The notes beneath the pieces were generated by a model. That model was given only the letters and a program-made list of their open reading frames with translations, was not told the origin of the DNA and searched no databases. From the NCBI GenBank assembly GCA_017399065.1, contig JAFQEL010000016.1, positions 123,267 through 187,266 of the forward strand: a DNA stretch of 64,000 nucleotides, written 5' to 3'. The position numbers were made by a program, and so were the translations under genes. Of this stretch, positions 1 to 10,050 are shown one piece after another. Position 1 is the stretch's first letter. The number at the start of each line of letters is the position of its first letter. Source of the DNA: Clostridia bacterium. Lineage in GTDB: Bacteria > Bacillota > Clostridia > Oscillospirales > Acutalibacteraceae.

Positions 1-3000
1 ACCGTAAAGGCGGACAAAAGCATCACGGTATACGCTGTCTGAGAAGTAAATGTTGTAGAACGGATAGTTGGCACTTGTAAAGCTACCGTCTATAAGACAA
101 GCACTGTTAGTTGATACATAGAATGATGTAGCTGCATGACCAACAATAATACCTGCCCATTTGGTATCTGCCGCAAAAGCGGAAACACCTTCGGAAGTTT
201 CAAACTTAGCAGAAATAACACAGTTTTCTGCAAAGTGATCCGGTCTGTCATCAACAGCGTATGTAGTGTTAGTATTGGTAGACCAGTTTGCACCGACAAT
301 ACCGCCGATATTACCTGCACCGCGTACTATACCGCCTGCTGTACAGTCGCTTATTGTTGTGTAGTACGAGAGGATCCATCTGGGGATATAGCCGAGAATT
401 GCACCTGCACCAACGCAAGTACGGTTTGAATACGTTGTAGTTGTCGGAGCTGCAACAGTTGACTGAGTTATCTCAACTGTAGCATAGGTCTCGCAGGATT
501 TCACTGAAAGACGGAAAGCAACGGTTGTAGCAGAGCTTGACGGTGATTCGAAGCAGCCTACAATACCGCCTGCACCGTAAAGCGCCTTGATATGAGTACC
601 GCTGTCAAGCGTACAGTCGGTGATTATATGCTCAATAACACCTGCATCAACACGGGCAAGAATACCGCCCGAAGCACTGTAGTTATGTGCAGTAGTACCT
701 ACAGCGTTTGTTGTGTGAGTACCTGTTACTTTTGTGCCGATAACATCAACATTGTTTATCGAAACTATAGCAGCACGTGCTGTCGGAGTAGTTGCAGATA
801 CCGTACGACCGACATACATTGTAAATGCAGTCTTTGAGCTTGAAGTATAGGTACGTGTGACAACACCTGATGCAACTTCACCTGTAATTGAACAGCCGAT
901 GATCTTGTTTCTGTTCTCACCTTCTGCCTCAATAACACCGGAGAATGCAAGCGAAATACCTGCTGCACCGTAGTCGAAGTAAGCGTTATCCGTACCGGTA
1001 TATTCCTGGGTAATTGCAGCATCGGCAACTGTGATACCCGACATATTTGTGCTGTTGTGGTTTGTATGCGAAACAATACCTGCTGCGCCGTAGCGGCCGG
1101 TAATAACATTGGAGTAAACATCATCGGATGTATCGCCGACAACTGAACAGTTTTTGATATATGACTGAGCTGTGCTTGTTGATGCACCGGGAAGGATACC
1201 GCCGAAGAGACCTGCTGTATGGTTGGCACCCGTAAGGTTAAGAGCCTTAAGTGTTATACCCTCAGCCGTTACATAGTCCTTAACAGTTGCGGCAACAGCA
1301 CCGATATATGCAATGTTTGATGTGCCTGAGGATGCCTTTGTGCATGTAGCAGTAACGTTTTCAAGAGTAAAGTTTCTGAATGTTGCACCCTGAGCAGTGT
1401 CAAAGAGACCCATGTGTACGCCGTCAGCAAACTGAAGACCTCTGATAGTCATATTGCCGCCAGATACATATTCTGTTCCGCCTGCCGATGTGTATGTACC
1501 CGCGGGCATAGACTCGAAGGTACCCGTAAACGGAAGAGAATCTGTACCGATGGGAGTAAATCCGCCGTCAAAGAAACCGTCGGTAACAAACATTGAAGCA
1601 GGAAGCTCAATGTCGCTTGCAATCCAGTAATTGAGTGCAAGATGCTCAGCATCAAAGCTGCCCTGGTTAGCGGCGCCTTCAGTCATGTTCTTACCTACGA
1701 TACCAAGGTCATAGGGGTTGGTAACAAGGTAATATGTCTCGCCGCCGACCTCAACATAATCGAGCGGAGCCTGGTTGTTTGACTTGAATTCGAAGCCTGC
1801 AGGGAGTTTAACCTCAGTTGACCAGTTGCTGTCGCCTACTGTGCCTACGTAGTTGATTGAGACACGAAGAGTACCGCTGTTGAGAGGCTCAATCGAAAGG
1901 TCGCTGGGACCTGTGCTGGTAATTTTAGCGATATCAGCATTTGAGCCTTTCCATACCTGGCCTGCTACGGAGTATGCACCTGCAACACCTGCGGGACGAG
2001 TCTCGGCGGGATACTGCTCAGCAGGAAGCGTATATATTGTTGCACTTTCTGCGTAGCTGAACTGAAGAGTTGAGTTATCGTCCTCAGTATTGACATCCTC
2101 GTAGCAATCATTAAACATTGCCAATGCATTTGCTGCAAGAGGAGAATAGTTAGCTGATGTAGTTGTACTTACTACCGCATTGTGATAACCGAATACGGGC
2201 CACTTGGTCTTATCAATATCAAATGAAGTAAAGTAAATCTTATTGAATGCGCCTGTAATATCGGTACCGGCAGCAACGTCAAACGCATAGTGGTCATCTT
2301 CGTCAGAAGCAGCCGTACCGTTTGTCTTGACAGGAATATGGCCTATTGCTATACCGCCGCGGAGGATAGTTGAATTATCAAGCGTAGAAGCAAGCGAACC
2401 GGTAATTGCAATATCACTCAACAGATTTGACGGAATATCAGCAGTATCGTAAGCGGAAGCTGCGGAAATAACACCTATCGCACCGCCGATACCGTCAGTA
2501 CCGATGATCGAACCGCCGAATACACTGTGCTGAACGCTTATCTTCGAAAGGTCACAGACCTCATAGTTTTCAGGCTCATATGAGCTGTACTGGTTACCTA
2601 TAAGAGCACCTACAAGACCGCCTGTTGCAGAGAGGGTTACATAGAAATCGCCTGTTGCATCAGGCACCGCCGTATCTGCCGGCACATTGTTTTCCGAAAT
2701 AATTGTTGCATATACTTCGTTATACTTAATTTCAAGAGCACCTGCAACAATACCGTTTTCGTAGCCTGCACCAAGGATACCGCCTGTTGCGGCATGGGCA
2801 GGTGAAGCAATTGTATTGGTAATTGTTGTATTTACATCAACCTCACAGCGCTGTACTGTGGTATATGTCGCATAGCTCCAGAGGTTGCGTCTGTTTGTAC
2901 CGAGGATACCGCCGACACCGTATGCCATCCAGAGATCATACTCTTCTGCTACCGGAATACAACCGTTGATTGTTGTAATCTCGGAGCCTAAAACTGAACA

Positions 3001-6000
3001 GCCGTCGATCTTTATTGAGTTGGCAGCGACATAGCCGTCCGGTGAATAGTCAACGAGTCCGTCAGTTCCGTCAATTGCATCGATACCGGAGCCGACAACA
3101 CCACCTACTATAATACCTTCAACGTGGCTGCCAGTAACAGTACAGCCGGAAACAGCGTTGGCATCAATATTGCCATTGATTGCACCGACAACACCGCCTG
3201 CCGTAACGTTACGTGTACGCTGGTTAGCCAGATCGCCAGCATCAATAACCGCACGTACATCTGCGTTTTCTACCTTGCTGTTTGTAACTGAGCCGTATAC
3301 ATTTGTAACAGATGCACCATCGCGAGCATTGTTATCGTCTCTTACCTTTACGCCGATATAGCCTGCTATACCGCCGACGAAGTAATCTGTCTTACCCAGA
3401 ATTCTCATCGGGAGTGTCTCGGCATCCTCGGCACCTGCAGCCTTCTTGCTGCCGTATACGTGAGCATCGCTGATGTTGGTAATTACGTTTGATGCGCCAA
3501 GCACACCGCCGACATTACCGCTTGTCATAATAACGGTATCGCTCACCTTTGCGTTGTTGATGTTAAGTTTTGCGTATTTTGTTGTATCTGTTGTGTACTG
3601 AGTAAAGAAATAACCGACAACACCGCCTGCGTTTGCAGGAGCATAGGTCTTTTCACCTGTAATATTAACGCCGCTGAGAGTTACGCCGGAAACATCAATT
3701 CCGTTGACGTTTACTGTCATTGTCTCAGAAACACCGTAACCGCGGTAATATTCGTTAATAGTGCCGACTACACCGCCGATACCTGCTGAATAATTGCTGC
3801 TTTCTCTTCTCGCAACGAAGTATGTAGGATTGGTGGGGTAATGGTATGTCATTACCTCAACACCGTAAACCTTGATGTTGCTGATATCAAGGTTTACACA
3901 CTCAGCATAAGCGAGTACTGCAGCGGCACTCTTGCCGGAGGCTGTGTCCGTATTTGTACCTGAGTATATCTTGGAGTCGCTTATTATAATGTTATTAATA
4001 TATACGTCGCCATAAATATCGTCACGCTGAGAAGCGTTGAGACCGAGATCCGGATCTGCTGCATAGCCGACAAGAACAGCCGTATTGGAGTTGCCCTTAA
4101 CAGTTGCGGCAGTAATTGCAATATTGCTGATTCCTCTTCTTACCGTATCGGAGTTTGCGCCGATAACCATATCAGCACCGCTGAAATCAACCGCACCGAA
4201 GAGACCTGCATTATCTGCAGTTGTCTCAATATTAAGGTTAGATATTGTATAAAGAGGAATACCGTCCGAATTGACAGGACCTGTGAATACACCTGAGAAA
4301 GGTACTGCAGAGTTACCGATAGGAGTGATTGTGACACCGGTCATATCAATATCAGCATCAAGATAGTAAGCAGCCTGGCCGTAAGTTCTGCCGCTTACAT
4401 TGGGGTCAGATACATTATGGTTTTCGGAAATAAACTTGATATCCGATGCAGAAGCTACGTGATAGTAACCATCCTCCGGATTATATACAAGACCGGCTTC
4501 CCTGACAACGAGTCTGACAAACGTTGTAAGACCGCTGGGCTGGTGGAAAACGCGGATATAATCCTTTGAATTAATTGCAGCGTCATCTTTAGCTTTTACA
4601 ACGAACTTAAGGTTGGTGCCGTCAAGCTCAACAGACTGAATTGTGAAAGCACTTTCATCACCGTCGTCGGCAGAAACAGAGAAATCATTTGCTGTTGTAC
4701 CCGCAAAAGCCTTGATATTCTGGGGAATTGCAACAGTAAAACTTGCCTGCACACCGGGAGCAACCGTCTTCTCGGGGTATGAGTAGCTACCGCCGGAAGT
4801 TGCTGTACCGCCCCAAAGATGAATCTGGGTATTATCAAATGTATAAGCAGACGGATAAAGAACCTGATTCGGATTATTCTTTGACCAAACTATATTCTTA
4901 TATTTACCGTAGTTATTGCCATTGTCCATCTTGCCGAAAACAACTGCACAGTGACTGCCGCTGACACCTGTTGCAATGTAAACAATGTCTGTACAAATGG
5001 CACTGTTAAGGATATAGCCTTTGTTTTCTGAGATGTTACCAAGGAATGCAGCACGACCTGTATTTGAAGAAATACCGCCCTTTATGTAAACATTGGCGTT
5101 GATATAGCAGTTATCAACTGTTACGTTACCGCAAAGCTTACCGATAAGGATTGCAAGATCGTTATAGGAATTGCCTTGTGCGTCATCCTCGATATATGTC
5201 GATACATTTGAAGAACAACCGTAGATATATGTATATCCGTTTGCCGCAGCAGCAAATGATGCATTACGCTTATCGCTGAGCGTAGCAGTAAAGCCGTCGA
5301 ATGTATCAGCATCGCCGTCATCCGATGATACGTCACCGTCAGTAAGGTTTACATCAACAAATGTTGCATTGATAAGGTTACCGAAAACGGATGTTGTAAT
5401 GTTGTCATAAAGATCGACAGTAAGATTTCTTATATAACCCTGTTTAAGATAATCATTATTATCATTAACGGGATCAGTCGAATAGTCAGAAGTATTGAGA
5501 GCTGAGCCTATATCGCCTGTTCTGTTACCTATAACTGCATCAAAGAGTGGACCGCCTACAGTAATAGTTTTGCCGTTACCGTCAAGAGTACCCGAGAATA
5601 TCGGCGCCTGCCAGCTTTCAGACTCTACGGAAACACGCTGACTGAGTTTGAAATGACCGTAAGGTACAAGGTAGAGGAACTTTGTCTGAGCCGATGTAGA
5701 AATAATCATCGGATCGTTTATATTGTCAGGGTCACCTGTTGCGGTTGTTACAAGAACATCTATATTGAATGCAACCGACATTGATTTCTTGTCAGATGAG
5801 CCTATACCGTCGGGGAAGGTAATGTCAACACTGTAGGGTGCTTGTGCAAGTGTATTGTTTGCAACGTTTGTAGGAACAGTTATGTCGGATACAGGAGTCG
5901 AGAATGTAACGCCCGTACCGTTCCAACTGTTTACGAGCTCGTTAGCAGAAACAGTTACAGTCAGGTTTCTGCCGGCGATGACCGCCTTGTTTGCAGAATA

Positions 6001-7719
6001 GAGGTTACCCGTGAGTGCATCAGCGCTTGCAACCAAATCGGTATAGTAAGCATCTGTCTGGATATAAGATGTAGCGCAACCGCTAACCTGATCTGACCAG
6101 TAGCAGCCGGAAAGTGTTGAAGCTTTACCGCCCCAACCGATAACAGCACCGATATAATCCTTGGTAGGATTGTTGAGTCTGAAAAGTGTATAGGTGTTTC
6201 TGATAGCTCCGTCGGCAATGTTTGAAGGAGCATAAGCAATAACACCACCGGAGTATACGTCTGTACCTTCAGCTGCAGAGAATGTGCCTGTAGATACACA
6301 GTTGACGATTGATTCAGACGCAGTAACGGTTGAAGTAATACCGCCAAAATAAGCTCTTCTCATTGCTGTTGTTGCTGAGAAGTAGAATCCGACGTCAGCT
6401 ACAGTAACGTTAACAATGCGACCTGTGCTGATACCTGCGGCACCGCCGTAGTAAGTAATCCCCTGACTTGCATAGCTTACGTTACCCAACATATTGTAAG
6501 AAGCTACCGTAGTGCTGTCTGAAGACTTAAACGTACCTGTTACCGATGAATTGTAGAGGTAGCCGTCGTTACTGCCTACAAGACCGCCAACATATGCACC
6601 GCGGGTGAAGTTCTTTACGGTACGCTTTGTACCGCCCATATCGACGGCACAATTCTGAATACCGAGAGAAGCGTCGTCAGGCTCATTGTAACCTGCGATA
6701 CCGCCGATATAATAGTTATTAACAGTTGCATTGATCTGAACACCGGAAACTGTAGTATCTGCTACAAGACCTCTGTTCTGTGCAACAACTGCACCGATAT
6801 AGTCATCCTCACCCTTAACAGTGATAGCGATATCGTTTACCGTAACACCGCGTACCGTGCCCGCATTATCTGCAACAGCAGCTGCGACACCGTTATAGAA
6901 ATATTTATTGTCAACAAGATAGTATGAGTTATTGTGATTACTTGTCAAAGATGAAGCAACGCTGCAACCGTTTATACTGCAGTTCTCGATAACGCCATCA
7001 TTCTTGTTAGCAATAAGGGCAATCTGACGGGGACTTGCTGTAGTAATGTTTACATTGATATTTTCGAATATAATATTACTGACGACAGAATTTTCACTAA
7101 GATAACCGAAAAGAGAGAAATTCTGGTGACCGGGAATTTCAATATTCCAGCCGGATGTACCGCCGGTAATTTTGTGACGCTGAGGCTGGCCGTATGAATC
7201 GATGTAAGAACCGTCGATATTGATGTAAACCTGACCCGATTCAGGATTTTTATGATCGGTAGAAACAAGGTAAGCATTACCTGTAGCTTCAATAAAATCA
7301 GTAACTTTCAGTGAACTGATATCGATATCGGCAGTGAGAATAAAATATTTGTTATTGGGATTGGTAACGTTTTCACCCGTACTGTCGTTTACGATTTCAT
7401 TAACTCTAAGAAGATGCTCAACCGAAGAAATCTGATAGGGATTCTGTGAAGAACCGTCAGCAGCGTTTCCGTTAGCATCGGTACCCCAGGAGAATGTTTC
7501 GGTAACAGGATCGTCTTCTGCAGTAGTTTCAACAATCAGCTCGCCGCCCTGAACAGTTATGTTCGGTTCATAATTCTCATCGGTTACATTTGCAGAAAGA
7601 GTAGAAGAATCCATCTCCTGATTAGCATAAACCAGGAGATTGTATGCACTTGTAGATGACAGCAAGGTCGTTGCCGCCAGCAAAATAGTCAGTGTGCGAA
7701 ACCAAAGTCTCTTTCTCAT
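1..7719 (-). CDS. Giant secreted beta-helix/GLUG-type surface protein (partial, runs off left edge)
   Basis: One reading frame stays open from the ATG at 7719 to base 1, giving at least 2573 residues with no stop; the C-terminus lies outside the window. A GGAGG sits just upstream of the ATG. Residues 1-34 form a secretion signal ending near S-T-S-A-Y, which resembles the T-Y-A-W-F signals of the SipW-dependent proteins in this locus. The mature part is rich in Asn, Thr, Ser, Gly and Val and carries more than a dozen short G-G-(I/V/L)-x-G motifs, e.g. GGLVGSN and GGIVGAN, of the GLUG type found in bacterial surface proteins. At least four larger modules restart with a 'DIDIS/DIDMT...PIG' pattern (near residues 90-130, 680, 1085-1120 and 1995-2030). 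It is probably a repetitive beta-helical adhesin or matrix protein. It is last in the window's fibre locus, 116 bp after the DUF2357-like gene. Function is inferred; the long frame and secretion are clear. Confidence 0.88.
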   Translation of the reverse strand, partial: MRKRLWFRTLTILLAATTLLSSTSAYNLLVYANQEMDSSTLSANVTDENYEPNITVQGGELIVETTAEDDPVTETFSWGTDANGNAADGSSQNPYQISSVEHLLRVNEIVNDSTGENVTNPNNKYFILTADIDISSLKVTDFIEATGNAYLVSTDHKNPESGQVYINIDGSYIDSYGQPQRHKITGGTSGWNIEIPGHQNFSLFGYLSENSVVSNIIFENINVNITTASPRQIALIANKNDGVIENCSINGCSVASSLTSNHNNSYYLVDNKYFYNGVAAAVADNAGTVRGVTVNDIAITVKGEDDYIGAVVAQNRGLVADTTVSGVQINATVNNYYIGGIAGYNEPDDASLGIQNCAVDMGGTKRTVKNFTRGAYVGGLVGSNDGYLYNSSVTGTFKSSDSTTVASYNMLGNVSYASQGITYYGGAAGISTGRIVNVTVADVGFYFSATTAMRRAYFGGITSTVTASESIVNCVSTGTFSAAEGTDVYSGGVIAYAPSNIADGAIRNTYTLFRLNNPTKDYIGAVIGWGGKASTLSGCYWSDQVSGCATSYIQTDAYYTDLVASADALTGNLYSANKAVIAGRNLTVTVSANELVNSWNGTGVTFSTPVSDITVPTNVANNTLAQAPYSVDITFPDGIGSSDKKSMSVAFNIDVLVTTATGDPDNINDPMIISTSAQTKFLYLVPYGHFKLSQRVSVESESWQAPIFSGTLDGNGKTITVGGPLFDAVIGNRTGDIGSALNTSDYSTDPVNDNNDYLKQGYIRNLTVDLYDNITTSVFGNLINATFVDVNLTDGDVSSDDGDADTFDGFTATLSDKRNASFAAAANGYTYIYGCSSNVSTYIEDDAQGNSYNDLAILIGKLCGNVTVDNCYINANVYIKGGISSNTGRAAFLGNISENKGYILNSAICTDIVYIATGVSGSHCAVVFGKMDNGNNYGKYKNIVWSKNNPNQVLYPSAYTFDNTQIHLWGGTATSGGSYSYPEKTVAPGVQASFTVAIPQNIKAFAGTTANDFSVSADDGDESAFTIQSVELDGTNLKFVVKAKDDAAINSKDYIRVFHQPSGLTTFVRLVVREAGLVYNPEDGYYHVASASDIKFISENHNVSDPNVSGRTYGQAAYYLDADIDMTGVTITPIGNSAVPFSGVFTGPVNSDGIPLYTISNLNIETTADNAGLFGAVDFSGADMVIGANSDTVRRGISNIAITAATVKGNSNTAVLVGYAADPDLGLNASQRDDIYGDVYINNIIISDSKIYSGTNTDTASGKSAAAVLAYAECVNLDISNIKVYGVEVMTYHYPTNPTYFVARRESSNYSAGIGGVVGTINEYYRGYGVSETMTVNVNGIDVSGVTLSGVNITGEKTYAPANAGGVVGYFFTQYTTDTTKYAKLNINNAKVSDTVIMTSGNVGGVLGASNVITNISDAHVYGSKKAAGAEDAETLPMRILGKTDYFVGGIAGYIGVKVRDDNNARDGASVTNVYGSVTNSKVENADVRAVIDAGDLANQRTRNVTAGGVVGAINGNIDANAVSGCTVTGSHVEGIIVGGVVGSGIDAIDGTDGLVDYSPDGYVAANSIKIDGCSVLGSEITTINGCIPVAEEYDLWMAYGVGGILGTNRRNLWSYATYTTVQRCEVDVNTTITNTIASPAHAATGGILGAGYENGIVAGALEIKYNEVYATIISENNVPADTAVPDATGDFYVTLSATGGLVGALIGNQYSSYEPENYEVCDLSKISVQHSVFGGSIIGTDGIGGAIGVISAASAYDTADIPSNLLSDIAITGSLASTLDNSTILRGGIAIGHIPVKTNGTAASDEDDHYAFDVAAGTDITGAFNKIYFTSFDIDKTKWPVFGYHNAVVSTTTSANYSPLAANALAMFNDCYEDVNTEDDNSTLQFSYAESATIYTLPAEQYPAETRPAGVAGAYSVAGQVWKGSNADIAKITSTGPSDLSIEPLNSGTLRVSINYVGTVGDSNWSTEVKLPAGFEFKSNNQAPLDYVEVGGETYYLVTNPYDLGIVGKNMTEGAANQGSFDAEHLALNYWIASDIELPASMFVTDGFFDGGFTPIGTDSLPFTGTFESMPAGTYTSAGGTEYVSGGNMTIRGLQFADGVHMGLFDTAQGATFRNFTLENVTATCTKASSGTSNIAYIGAVAATVKDYVTAEGITLKALNLTGANHTAGLFGGILPGASTSTAQSYIKNCSVVGDTSDDVYSNVITGRYGAAGIVSHTNHNSTNMSGITVADAAITQEYTGTDNAYFDYGAAGISLAFSGVIEAEGENRNKIIGCSITGEVASGVVTRTYTSSSKTAFTMYVGRTVSATTPTARAAIVSINNVDVIGTKVTGTHTTNAVGTTAHNYSASGGILARVDAGVIEHIITDCTLDSGTHIKALYGAGGIVGCFESPSSSATTVAFRLSVKSCETYATVEITQSTVAAPTTTTYSNRTCVGAGAILGYIPRWILSYYTTISDCTAGGIVRGAGNIGGIVGANWSTNTNTTYAVDDRPDHFAENCVISAKFETSEGVSAFAADTKWAGIIVGHAATSFYVSTNSACLIDGSFTSANYPFYNIYFSDSVYRDAFVRLYG

Positions 7720-7835
7720 GGTTTTAATGCCTCCAAAAATTTAAGTGTTGCTCCATATTGTCTCATACAAACCTAATGACTCTTTCTGCATTTACATCAG
7801 GTTAACATTGAAACGGGAGCGGTTAATACAAATTA

Positions 7836-9953
7836 TCAGCCGTTGGTGCTATCATCAGAGGGTTTTGTTGCCTTCTGTTTGGCAAGCTTTTCCCTTTCTT
7901 TCGCCATCTTGGCTTTTTCAGCTTGTAAAGCCTTTTCCCTTGCAGCCTTCTCTTTTTCTTTCTGTTTTGCCTTGGCTGCCTTTGCTTTTTCAAGCTCTAA
8001 AGCACGCTGTTTAGCCAATTTTTCTTTTTCCTTGGCTTTTGCCTTAGCAGCTTTTTCTTTTTCAGCCTGTAAAGCTTTTTCCTTTGCGGCTTTTTCTTTT
8101 GCCTTTTGCTTTTCAGCAGCTTCTTTTACTTTTTGAGCTTCTGCAGCCTTTTGCTTTGCTATACGCTCTTTTTCTTTCTGTTTTGCTTTTGCAGCCTTCT
8201 CTTTTTCTGCCTGAACAGCCTTTTCCTTGGCAGCTTTTTCCTTTGCCTTCTGCTTTTCAGCTATTTCCCTAGCTTTCTGTGCTTCAGCTGCTTTCTGTTT
8301 TGCTAAGCGCTCTTTTTCTTTGGCTTTTGCCTTGGCGGCACGCTCTTTTTCGAGCTGTAAAGCCTTAGCCCTTGCCAGCTTTTCTTTTTCCTTTTGTTTG
8401 GCTGCACGTTCTTTTTCTTTAGCAGCCTGCTGTGCGGCAAGCTCTTTTGCCTTCTTCTGCTCTGCAAGAAGAGCTGCTTTTCTTGCTTTTTCTTCCTCAA
8501 GAGCTTTAAGTTTTTCTGCCCTCGCCTTTTCTTTTGCAATTCTTGCTTTTTCTTTCTCCTTGGCAAGTCTTGCAAGCTCCTGCTCACGCAGCTTTGCCTT
8601 GCGGATACGCTCTCTTTCTTTTGCCTTTGCAGCCTTTTCGAGAGCAATCTCTTTTTCTTTTTTAGCTTTGAGTCTTGCCTTTTCTTTTGCGGCCCTCTCT
8701 TTTTCGAGAGCAAGCTCCCTTGCAAGCTTTGCTTTTTCGCGCTCTTTGCGGCGCTTTTCAATTTCTTTCTTGCGCTGAATCTCAGCTTTGATCTTAGCTT
8801 CGATTTCTGCCTTGCGGTCATTTTCAGATTTAAGAGCACGATCGATAGCTTCGTTAATCTTGATTTCGCCTGCAGTCTTCTTCTTGTTGGCTCGTTTTAA
8901 CTCATCAACAAAAACCTTGCGTATCTCGACTTCTTCCATATCGTAGTTGAGAACAAGCTCCTCTGCAAGGCGCTTAAGAAGTTTGGGCTTGAGCTTACGC
9001 TTCTTCTGTTTGATTTCGCCGGGCTCTTCCTCGCCCGTATTCTTCTTAAGAAGCATGTAGTTTACAGTTGCGAGCTTGAAAAGGTCATTTTTATAATCAT
9101 CGCTGACCATTTCATTAGTTTCTTTTGCTGTTATTTCATAACCAACCTCGTCATAAGACGAAATGAACTGCCATAAATTAAGGCAAGCACGGAAGTTGGG
9201 GTCTTTCTGAATTACGTTTGTACGCATAATGGGAGGACGTACGGGAGTACAGTGCTCAAGGTCACGCATAAAGGACGATGAGCAGAAGCCGTTAACAACT
9301 CTCTTGATTCTTTCAATTCTTGCAAGAGCGGTTGCGTTTCCATCACCGGGGTTTATAGCATCAGTGGCTGACATTGTAGAAACAGCCTGAGAGGAAACTT
9401 CAAGTTTATAGCTGATTTTTTCATTACCTGCACGGAACTCACTGTTCATTGTGAGTGAAGATTTCTTTTCATCCTGCTCCATATTGAACAGAACATTGTA
9501 TCGCGTATCGATAAAGTGGCGTAAATTACGGAGAAGAGTGAAGATAAAGCGGTTTTCATAAATTTCAAAGCTTTCTTCACGGAAAACGTTAAGTATCTGG
9601 CTGGGTGTAACTCTGTCACCGTCAACGCGGGCGATCATGCTGGTATGCTGAGCAAGGTGGCGAACAGACTCAGCAGTGATTTTTCTTGCACGCTCAATTG
9701 GAACAATCTCTTCCTCCTGAACGATGAACTTACGGGGGTTACGCACAATGGTATCGAGCGCAACTGTACAAGCCTCAATGGCTTCAACCCACTTGAGGTC
9801 AATCTTCTTCTCAAAAAAACGATTAAACAGCGATATTTCATGCTTGCCGCCATCCATAGCTTCAAGCATATCGCCGTAGTACTCGTCACCTGTAAAGATA
9901 GGAAGTGACGCATTGGTGTATTCGCTGTAAAGTTCTTCGAATGAAGTTCCCAT
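7836..9953 (-). CDS. DUF2357-like protein with long Lys/Glu/Ala-rich repeat tail
   Basis: The protein has 705 residues and is predicted cytoplasmic, with no signal or membrane segment. Residues 1-310 are globular; the stretches around 'FEIYENRF' (about 150) and 'DLEHCTPVRPP...LNLWQFI' (about 240-275) resemble the DUF2357 family that accompanies McrB-type ATPases, which fits the McrB-like gene just upstream. The PD-(D/E)xK nuclease usually joined to DUF2357 is not recognisable. From about residue 375 to 695 the chain is instead nearly all Lys, Glu, Ala, Arg and Gln, with a 48-residue near-exact repeat over the last 150 residues. Such composition predicts a very long single helix or coiled coil, a spacer or scaffold rather than an enzyme. 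The plus-strand frames opposite this tail are composition artefacts. The frame is certain; the family match is moderate. Confidence 0.85.
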   Translation of the reverse strand: MGTSFEELYSEYTNASLPIFTGDEYYGDMLEAMDGGKHEISLFNRFFEKKIDLKWVEAIEACTVALDTIVRNPRKFIVQEEEIVPIERARKITAESVRHLAQHTSMIARVDGDRVTPSQILNVFREESFEIYENRFIFTLLRNLRHFIDTRYNVLFNMEQDEKKSSLTMNSEFRAGNEKISYKLEVSSQAVSTMSATDAINPGDGNATALARIERIKRVVNGFCSSSFMRDLEHCTPVRPPIMRTNVIQKDPNFRACLNLWQFISSYDEVGYEITAKETNEMVSDDYKNDLFKLATVNYMLLKKNTGEEEPGEIKQKKRKLKPKLLKRLAEELVLNYDMEEVEIRKVFVDELKRANKKKTAGEIKINEAIDRALKSENDRKAEIEAKIKAEIQRKKEIEKRRKEREKAKLARELALEKERAAKEKARLKAKKEKEIALEKAAKAKERERIRKAKLREQELARLAKEKEKARIAKEKARAEKLKALEEEKARKAALLAEQKKAKELAAQQAAKEKERAAKQKEKEKLARAKALQLEKERAAKAKAKEKERLAKQKAAEAQKAREIAEKQKAKEKAAKEKAVQAEKEKAAKAKQKEKERIAKQKAAEAQKVKEAAEKQKAKEKAAKEKALQAEKEKAAKAKAKEKEKLAKQRALELEKAKAAKAKQKEKEKAAREKALQAEKAKMAKEREKLAKQKATKPSDDSTNG
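7870..8345 (-). repeat. Tandem 144-bp repeats coding the helical tail
   Basis: About three imperfect copies of a 48-codon unit (roughly residues 549-596, 597-644 and 645-690 of the DUF2357-like protein). Each begins with a (L/I)AKQ(K/R)A-type segment and contains EKQKAKEKAAKEKA or a close variant. Equivalent positions are 144 bp apart. Because the unit is in frame, copy-number change would lengthen or shorten the helix without breaking the gene. Confidence 0.75.
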
Positions 9954-9994
9954 TTCAGTTTCGCCCCTTAAAAAAACAGAGTTACATTTGTGTT

Positions 9995-10029
9995 ATAAGT
10001 GCCCCTGCCCTTTTTGCAAGGGCACTTAT
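9995..10029 (-). promoter_or_regulatory. Intercistronic hairpin between ATPase and DUF2357-like genes
   Basis: A perfect 10-bp inverted repeat (ATAAGTGCCC at 9995-10004, GGGCACTTAT at 10020-10029) with a 15-nt loop lies in the 97-bp gap. No T-run follows on the minus strand, so it looks more like an mRNA-stabilising or processing hairpin than a terminator. Confidence 0.5.
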
Positions 10030-10050
10030 GATAATTTTAAAAATTACAGA

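Noticed and set aside
90..7292. Several short open frames on both strands within the first 7.7 kb
   Set aside because: All listed minus-strand ones share one other frame of the giant gene, and none has a ribosome site. They are shadows of the long open frame.
8227..8900. Plus-strand open frames rich in Phe, Leu, Ser and Cys
   Set aside because: They are opposite the Lys/Glu/Ala repeat tail of the minus-strand DUF2357-like gene and reflect its biased codons; they have no suitable ribosome sites or family likeness.
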